From Xylanimonas oleitrophica (GTDB taxonomy: Bacteria; Actinomycetota; Actinomycetes; Actinomycetales; Cellulomonadaceae), in assembly GCF_003244315.1 (NCBI RefSeq), contig NZ_QKWH01000004.1:186001-250000 (forward strand): a DNA stretch of 64,000 nucleotides, given 5' to 3'. Positions 59,293-64,000 of this stretch are shown piece after piece. Position 1 is the stretch's first letter, and each line of letters starts with the position of its first letter. The notes beneath the pieces are model-generated. The model had not been told where the DNA came from. It saw nothing but the letters and a program-made list of their open reading frames with translations, and ran no database searches. Position numbers and translations under genes: made by a program.

Positions 59293-60300
59293 GTGACCGA
59301 CGCGCGCAGTCCTCGTCTCGACCCCGCCGCCGACGCCTTCGCCGGTGGCCCGCTCGACCTGCCCGGCTGGCGGCACGTCTACTCCGGGAAGGTCCGGGAC
59401 CTGTACGAGCCGGACCTGCCGGCGCTCGGGGGCGCCCATCCGCTGGGTGACGTGGTGCTCGTCGTCGCCTCGGACAGGGTCTCGGCCTACGACCACGTGC
59501 TGACCCCCGGCATCCCCGACAAGGGCGTGGTGCTCACCCAGCTCAGCCTGTGGTGGTTCGAGCAGCTCGTCGACCTGGTGCCGAACCACGTGGTCTCGAC
59601 GGCGCCGAGCGCGATGCCGCTCGACGGCCTGGTGCCCGACGTCGTCGCCGGGCGGGCCATGATCTGCCGGCGCCTGGAGATGTTCCCCGTCGAGTGCGTG
59701 GCCCGCGGCTACCTCACCGGGTCCGGGCTGGCGGAGTACCGCGAGTCGGGGTCCGTGACGGGCATCGCCCTGCCGAGCGGTCTCGTGGACGGTTCTCGCC
59801 TGCCCGAGCCGATCTTCACGCCCGCCACCAAGGCGGAGGTGGGGGAGCACGACGAGAACGTGCCCTTCTCCGGTGTGGTCGAGCGGGTCGGAGCCGATGC
59901 GGCCCACACGCTGCGAGAGCTCACCCTGGCCGTCTACGCCCGTGCGGAGGAGATCGCCCGGGACCGCGGCGTGATCCTCGCGGACACCAAGCTCGAGTTC
60001 GGCACCCTGCCGGCCGGGGACGTGACGGCGGGCGAGCCTGGCCCGGGCGCCGTCGTCCTGGGTGACGAGGTGCTCACCCCCGACTCGTCGCGGTTCTGGC
60101 CCGCCGACCAGTGGGAGCCGGGCCGGGTGCAGCCCAGCTTCGACAAGCAGTTCGTGCGGGACTGGCTGACCTCGGCGGAGTCGGGCTGGGACCGCTCGGG
60201 GGACGCTGCTCCGCCGGCCCTGCCCACCGCAGTCGTCGAGCGCACCCGCGACCGGTACCTCGAGGCCTACGAGCGGCTGACGGGCGAGCGCCTCTTCTGA
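59293..60300 (+). CDS. purC: SAICAR synthase
   Basis: Phosphoribosylaminoimidazole-succinocarboxamide synthase of 335 residues, longer than the ~240-residue form and like the actinobacterial/eukaryotic type. Motifs: YSGKVRDLYE, VASDRVSAYDHVL, the PVECVARGYLTGS signature, ADTKLEFG metal site and VQPSFDKQFVRDWL. The GTG start gives the normal N-terminus. It is followed by a strong palindromic terminator. Confidence 0.96.
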   Translation: MTDARSPRLDPAADAFAGGPLDLPGWRHVYSGKVRDLYEPDLPALGGAHPLGDVVLVVASDRVSAYDHVLTPGIPDKGVVLTQLSLWWFEQLVDLVPNHVVSTAPSAMPLDGLVPDVVAGRAMICRRLEMFPVECVARGYLTGSGLAEYRESGSVTGIALPSGLVDGSRLPEPIFTPATKAEVGEHDENVPFSGVVERVGADAAHTLRELTLAVYARAEEIARDRGVILADTKLEFGTLPAGDVTAGEPGPGAVVLGDEVLTPDSSRFWPADQWEPGRVQPSFDKQFVRDWLTSAESGWDRSGDAAPPALPTAVVERTRDRYLEAYERLTGERLF

Positions 60301-60338
60301 GCCGGGTGCGGTCAGCTCCGCGAACGGTGACCGACGAA

Positions 60339-60390
60339 CGACGGGCGTGCCCCTCGTCCTGAGCGCTCAGGACGAGGGGCACGCCCGTCG
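60339..60390. terminator. 52-bp perfect palindrome, bidirectional terminator
   Basis: Perfect 26-bp arms with no spacer between the convergent purC and septum-formation-type genes. It overlaps neither coding sequence; the minus-strand gene ends 15 bp away. The arm sequence is unrelated to the 26.7/33.9-kb palindrome family. Confidence 0.85.
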
Positions 60391-60404
60391 GTGTGCCGGG
60401 AGGC

Positions 60405-61409
60405 TTACCAGCCGGAGCCCTGGGCGCTGCCCGTGAGCGGCGAGCCGTCGAACGACGTCACGAAGCACGTGATCTCGCGGTCGCCCGTCGCCCACGTCTC
60501 GTCCGTCGGGAACGCGTAGCTGACCGCGAGCTGCGACGCGGTCGGGTCGCTGCCGACGTACGGCGTGAACGCGTCGGTGCAGAACTGGTCCGCCGTGCCG
60601 ACGATCGGCTCCTCGCCGGGGTACACGGCGTCCGTGAGCGCGGTGGTGCCGTAGACCTCGCCCAGGTGCTCGCCGGCGCAGTCGACCACGGTGATGCTGC
60701 TCGTGTCGACAGCGTCCGCGGGCAGGTCGAAGCACTGCGAGACCGCCAGCGCAACCGTGTCGTCGGCGGTCTCCTCGGCGGTCTCAGCGGTGCCGCCCGC
60801 GGTGGTGGGCTCGTCGGTCACCTCCGCCGGGACCTCGACCTCGACGGGCGCCTCGGCCTGCTGCTGGGCCTGGTTGTAGGCGTCCTCGAAGCCGTCACGG
60901 AAGTCCTGGGAAGTCACCAGCACGAGGGCGAGGCCGAGCCAGACCAGGTGCGCGAGCAGGCCGAGGGAGCCGAGCACGACGCCGGCGATCGCGAAGCCGC
61001 GGCCGGGACGGCCCGACTTCTTGGTCCGGGACAGGCCGAGGATGCCGAGCACGAGGGCCACGACGCCGGTACCCAGGATGCCCGTGACGAGCGCCGCGAT
61101 CGAGACGCCGTCCGTGCCCGCCTGCTGGGCAGGCCCGGCAGGCGCCTGCGCCGCGACGGGGGCCGCAGGAGCTGCGGGCGCGGTGCTTGCGGGCTCGGGG
61201 GCGGGAGTCGCGGACGGCTCCTGCGCCTCGGTGGCCTCGGTGGCCGGGCCGGGATCGGCCTGCGCCGGGGTCTCGGTAGCGGGCTCGGGGCTGCTCTCGG
61301 AGGTGGTGCTCTCGGTGGTGGCCGGCTCCGTGGCGGGTGTCTCGGGAGTCGTCGGCGTGGCCGGCTCCGAGGGGTCGTCGGAGGCGGGGCTGGTGGGCTG
61401 GGTGCTCAT
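60405..61409 (-). CDS. DUF4190-type membrane protein with septum-formation domain
   Basis: Protein of 334 residues. The first ~115 residues are a Pro/Thr/Glu-rich, low-complexity cytoplasmic tail. Two membrane helices follow (VSIAALVTGILGTGVVALVL and GFAIAGVVLGSLGLLAHLVW), the DUF4190 layout. The extracytoplasmic C-terminus has the Cys blocks of the Septum_form type (VSQCFDLPAD, VVDCAGEHLGEVYG, ADQFCTDAF, EITCFVTSF). It is related in this last part to the protein at 30524-31243. Role unproven. Confidence 0.75.
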   Translation of the reverse strand: MSTQPTSPASDDPSEPATPTTPETPATEPATTESTTSESSPEPATETPAQADPGPATEATEAQEPSATPAPEPASTAPAAPAAPVAAQAPAGPAQQAGTDGVSIAALVTGILGTGVVALVLGILGLSRTKKSGRPGRGFAIAGVVLGSLGLLAHLVWLGLALVLVTSQDFRDGFEDAYNQAQQQAEAPVEVEVPAEVTDEPTTAGGTAETAEETADDTVALAVSQCFDLPADAVDTSSITVVDCAGEHLGEVYGTTALTDAVYPGEEPIVGTADQFCTDAFTPYVGSDPTASQLAVSYAFPTDETWATGDREITCFVTSFDGSPLTGSAQGSGW

Positions 61410-61545
61410 GCTGGCCTTGTCGTTCGTGCGGATGTCAGGCGGCACAGTAGCGGTGCCCGGGGCTGCGCGGGGAGGGCATATGCGCTGATTGGTCCCGAGA
61501 TGCCCGGCCGGTTTGCCCGATGCGTGCCTTCCGGTGGACAGGATG

Positions 61546-61568
61546 TATCGGTCGCCGATATATATCGG
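61546..61568. promoter_or_regulatory. Overlapping palindromes, candidate PadR operator
   Basis: TATCGG-TCG-CCGATA (61546-61560) overlaps CCGATATATATCGG (61555-61568), a perfect 14-bp palindrome. The AT-rich core is conspicuous in this GC-rich genome and ends 2 bp before the PadR ATG. Short ATAT-centred palindromes are typical PadR sites, so autoregulation is likely. Confidence 0.7.
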
Positions 61569-61570
61569 TC

Positions 61571-61954
61571 ATGAGCCCACGCGCCCCCGCAGCGTTCCGG
61601 ATGACGGAGCAGGCCTACCTCGTGCTGCTCGCTCTCAGCCCTGAGCCGCTGCACGGGTACGCCGTGATCGGTGCCGTCCGGGACCTGACCGACGGGGCCA
61701 CGGTGCTCGGGGCAGCCAGCCTCTACGGAGCACTCGACCGGCTCACCGCGGCCGGCCTGGTCGAGCCCGCCGGGGAGGCCGTCGTCGACGGGCGCGTGCG
61801 GCGCTACTACCGCGTCACCGAGGCCGGCCACCGCGCTGCGCAGCAGGAGACCGAGCGTCTGCGCGCGCTGGCCGCGCGCGCCGAGCGCACGCTCCGCGGA
61901 GACCGGCCCACCGGCCCCGGCGCCCTGGGCGACCTGGCCGGGAGTCCGGCATGA
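61571..61954 (+). CDS. PadR-family transcriptional regulator
   Basis: Winged-helix regulator of 127 residues: LVLLALSPEPLHGYAVIGAV, then VLGAASLYGALDRLTAAGLV recognition region and RRYYRVTEAGHRAA wing, with a C-terminal helix. The start at ATG 61571 is chosen because the longer frame runs through the operator palindromes. It overlaps the next membrane-protein gene by 4 bp (ATGA). PadR proteins commonly repress the transporter or membrane-protein gene encoded with them. Confidence 0.92.
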   Translation: MSPRAPAAFRMTEQAYLVLLALSPEPLHGYAVIGAVRDLTDGATVLGAASLYGALDRLTAAGLVEPAGEAVVDGRVRRYYRVTEAGHRAAQQETERLRALAARAERTLRGDRPTGPGALGDLAGSPA

Positions 61955-62553
61955 GCGCCGGGGGAGCGCGGGACGACGAGGCCCGCCGCCGCGCCTTCGC
62001 CCGCTCCGCGCGCCGCTGGATGCACGCCTACCCCCGGCGCTGGCGCGACGTGCGCGGCGACGAGCTGCTGGGCGTGCTGGAGGACGTCGCGGCCGAGGGC
62101 GCGGCGGCCGGCGGCGGGCGGTTCCCGCGGCGGCTGCCGGCGCGCGAGGCGGCGGCACTCGTCCGGGCCGGGTGGGCGCTGCGCTGGCGCGAGCGGCCGC
62201 CCTGGTACCTCTGGCTCGCCTACCGGGCTCTCGACAGGCGCCTCCCGGAGCGCTACCTGTGGTGGGTCGTCGACGACATCCGTGGGCCGCTGTACCTGTG
62301 GCGGCGGCTGAGCCTCGCGGTCGCGAGCGGTGCCCTCACGTACGCGGCCCTCTCTGTGGCTGGCGTCCTGGTGAGGGGGTTCTCCTGGGGCACGGTGGCC
62401 GCGATGCTCGCGGGATTCCTCGTCATGTCCGTCCTGACGCGCGGCTATCACCGGCGGACCGCCATGCAGCGGCACGTCTACGACCACCCCGCAGCGGCGG
62501 GTGCGAGGCCCGGCGCGGGCGGGCGCGCCGACCCCCCGCCGTCTTCCCGGTAG
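61951..62553 (+). CDS. Membrane protein co-translated with PadR
   Basis: Protein of 200 residues. A basic N-terminus (ARRRAFARSARRWMHAYPRR) leads to a conserved-looking WRDVRGDELLGVLEDVA segment, seen in many actinobacterial PadR-linked proteins. Two hydrophobic segments follow (LSLAVASGALTYAALSVAGV and TVAAMLAGFLVMSVL), with a Gly/Pro-rich tail. Role unknown; the overlap with padR indicates a joint function in envelope stress or permeability control, as an inference. Confidence 0.75.
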   Translation: MSAGGARDDEARRRAFARSARRWMHAYPRRWRDVRGDELLGVLEDVAAEGAAAGGGRFPRRLPAREAAALVRAGWALRWRERPPWYLWLAYRALDRRLPERYLWWVVDDIRGPLYLWRRLSLAVASGALTYAALSVAGVLVRGFSWGTVAAMLAGFLVMSVLTRGYHRRTAMQRHVYDHPAAAGARPGAGGRADPPPSSR

Positions 62554-62667
62554 AGTGGGCAGCGGAACCCCGCCGTCGTGCTCCCGCTCGTCCGCCGTGC
62601 GCAGTGCCCGCAGGCCCGCACCGGACGGGATCCCGGAGCGACGGTGACCCAACCTGAAGGAGCCCCC

Positions 62668-62955
62668 GTGGGACGCGTCGTCGTCGAGGTCATGCCGAAG
62701 CCCGAGATCCTGGACCCCCAGGGCAAGGCCGTGGTCGGGGCGCTGCCGCGTCTCGGCTTCACCCAGTTCACCAGCGTGCGTCAGGGCAAGCGCTTCGAGC
62801 TCGAGGTCGAGGGCGACGTCACGCCCGAGGTCCTCGCCGCCGCCCAGGCCGCCGCCGAGACCCTGCTGAGCAACCCGATCATCGAGGACGTCGTGCGCGT
62901 GGCCGACGTCGAGGCCGACGCCGCCGGCACGATCACGTCCGCGGGTCTCGCCTGA
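62668..62955 (+). CDS. purS: FGAM synthase subunit PurS
   Basis: Small subunit of 95 residues of the three-part formylglycinamidine ribonucleotide synthase, bridging PurQ and PurL. Pattern: [40 protein letters not shown], and [14 protein letters not shown]. The C-terminus is ~10 residues longer than usual. GTG start with GAAGGAG 5-6 nt upstream. Its stop overlaps the purQ start (TGATG). Confidence 0.94.
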   Translation: MGRVVVEVMPKPEILDPQGKAVVGALPRLGFTQFTSVRQGKRFELEVEGDVTPEVLAAAQAAAETLLSNPIIEDVVRVADVEADAAGTITSAGLA

Positions 62956-63683
62956 TGACCGCCGTGGCCCCCGAGACGCTCGACGGCGCCCGCGTCGGCG
63001 TCATCACGTTCCCCGGCACGCTCGACGACCGTGACGCGGCCCGTGCGGTGCGCCTGGCCGGCGGCACCCCCGTCGCTCTCTGGCACGCGGACGCCGACCT
63101 CCACGGCGTGGACGCCGTCGTCATCCCCGGCGGGTTCTCCTACGGCGACTACCTGCGCGCCGGAGCGATCAGCCGCTTCGCTCCCGCGATGGGATCGGTC
63201 GCAGACGCCGCGCAGGGCGGCATGCCCGTGCTGGGCATCTGCAACGGCTTCCAGATCCTCACCGAGGCGCACCTGCTGCCCGGGTCGATGGTCAAGAACG
63301 ACCACCTCCAGTTCATCTGCCGCGAGCAGCCGCTGGTCGTGGAGAACGCGTCGACGGCGTGGACCAACCAGTTCGAGGCGGGGCAGCGCATCACCATCCC
63401 GCTGAAGAACCAGGACGGCCAGTACGTCGCCGACGAGCGCACCCTCGACGAGCTCGAGGGCGAGGGCCGTGTGGTGTTCCGCTACGACGGCTGGAACCCG
63501 AACGGCTCGCGCCGCGACATCGCCGGCATCACCAACGAGCGCGGCAACGTGGTGGGTCTCATGCCCCACCCGGAGCACGCCGTCGAGCCCGGGTTCGGCC
63601 CCGCCGGCAAGGCGGGCGTGCGCACCGGCACCGACGGCCTGACGTTCTTCACCTCGGTGCTGGCCGCTCTCGTCAAGGCCTGA
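62955..63683 (+). CDS. purQ: FGAM synthase glutaminase subunit PurQ
   Basis: Class I glutamine amidotransferase of 242 residues that supplies ammonia to Pur[19 protein letters not shown] at the N-terminus, oxyanion loop [15 protein letters not shown], nucleophile Cys in [10 protein letters not shown], and His-Glu of the triad in MPHPEHAVE. purL is not adjacent: a hairpin and a convergent MBL-fold gene follow instead. Confidence 0.96.
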   Translation: MTAVAPETLDGARVGVITFPGTLDDRDAARAVRLAGGTPVALWHADADLHGVDAVVIPGGFSYGDYLRAGAISRFAPAMGSVADAAQGGMPVLGICNGFQILTEAHLLPGSMVKNDHLQFICREQPLVVENASTAWTNQFEAGQRITIPLKNQDGQYVADERTLDELEGEGRVVFRYDGWNPNGSRRDIAGITNERGNVVGLMPHPEHAVEPGFGPAGKAGVRTGTDGLTFFTSVLAALVKA

Positions 63684-63701
63684 CCTCTCCGTCACCCCTC
63701 C

Positions 63702-63763
63702 GTCGCGGGCCCCTGGACCTCCGCTCCTGACACCTCAGGACCGGAGCCTCAGGGGCCCGCGAC
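63702..63763. terminator. Long hairpin after purQ
   Basis: Arms of 29 nt (63702-63730 and 63735-63763) with 25 matching positions around a 4-nt CACC loop, 18 bp after the purQ stop. The right arm overlaps the last codons of the convergent MBL-fold gene, so one element probably ends both transcripts. Confidence 0.8.
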
Positions 63764-64000
63764 GTCGTCGGTCCGGCGCAGGTCCGTGCGGCGCAGGTGG
63801 TCGAGCTGTGCCACCACCGACTGACGGGCCGCGCCCCGCACCGAGGGGGCGACGTCGGCGTACACGTGCGCGACGACGTCGTCCGCCGTCGAGCCCGGAC
63901 CCAGCGCCACCAACGCCTCGCGCACCTGGTCCAACCGCTCGTGGCGGTGCGTCCGGTAGGCACGGACCGCCGCCGCGAGATCGTCCAGCACGGGTCCGTG
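63749..64000 (-). CDS. MBL-fold metallo-hydrolase, C-terminal part (partial)
   Basis: Open to the window edge; 83 codons of the C-terminus are visible. HGPVLDDLAAAVRAYRTHRH is the last metal-ligand His segment plus helix of LACTB2-like metallo-beta-lactamase-fold hydrolases. The following DQVREALVALG and ADDVVAHVYADVAPSVRGAA match their C-terminal winged-helix domain, ending in an Arg/Asp-rich tail. The N-terminal HxHxDH motif lies outside the window. It is convergent with purQ. Confidence 0.8.
   Translation of the reverse strand, partial: HGPVLDDLAAAVRAYRTHRHERLDQVREALVALGPGSTADDVVAHVYADVAPSVRGAARQSVVAQLDHLRRTDLRRTDDVAGP

Overview
The window is a stretch of very GC-rich actinobacterial chromosome. 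The organism is most likely from Micrococcales, perhaps the Cellulomonas, Cellulosimicrobium or Isoptericola neighbourhood; this is inferred from base composition, GTG starts, ATGA/GTGA/TGATG gene overlaps, a HAIR-like site before clpB, a fused MrpA-MrpB subunit and several actinobacterial protein families. Part of the gene content (dcd, xthA, clpB, pyrE, a TrmH methylase, fba, DUF3151, purA) is, from memory, grouped in other actinobacteria too, so most of the window looks like core chromosome. I see no insertion sequence, integrase, prophage, CRISPR array or toxin-antitoxin pair.

Layout. 1-5.1 kb: a large ATPase-LuxR regulator, divergent from a 34-residue membrane peptide coupled to an AraC regulator, then TetR and DinB-like genes. 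5.2-10.4 kb: two paralogous proteins of unknown function bracket a 926-bp non-coding stretch with DnaA-box-like motifs, a pirin, tRNA-Gly(CCC) and dcd. 10.5-19.5 kb: an MFS exporter, the six-gene Mrp Na+/H+ antiporter operon and a small ABC-type ATPase. 19.5-23.9 kb (minus strand): alkylation repair (Ogt, Ada-AlkA), an alpha/beta hydrolase and an LppM-like lipoprotein. 24-26.7 kb: clpB behind a HAIR-like operator. 26.8-32.1 kb (minus strand): xylulokinase-like kinase, polyol dehydrogenase, class A beta-lactamase, a septum-formation-type membrane protein and xthA. 32.4-37.7 kb: an oligopeptide-type ABC importer with a fused two-cassette ATPase. 37.8-43.4 kb: a CitAB/DcuSR-type two-component system divergent from tctCBA, followed by the remnant of a universal stress protein. 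43.5-49.5 kb: SDR, pyrE, a HAD phosphatase, a DUF368 lipid-carrier transporter, an RNA methylase and fba. 49.6-53.0 kb: a PAS-GAF-PP2C-kinase protein flanked by two STAS antagonists, a partner-switching module. 53-64 kb: de novo purine genes (purA, purD, purC, purS, purQ) interleaved with a solute-binding-like protein, a LysR/ACC-deaminase pair, a second septum-formation-type protein, a PadR/membrane-protein pair and the end of an MBL-fold hydrolase.

Non-coding signals are unusually easy to see. Many genes have a TANNNT hexamer 6-8 bp before the start codon, the signature of leaderless transcripts. Very long perfect hairpins close several units. Two of these, 7 kb apart, have related arm sequences and look like members of one repeat family. 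No clearly new multi-gene system is evident. The best leads are the palindrome family, the DnaA-box-like cluster beside the unexplained terminator, the inverted repeat enclosing the start of the gene after purA, the collapsed usp gene, the membrane-peptide/AraC pair and the unnamed protein family that flanks pirin-tRNA-dcd.
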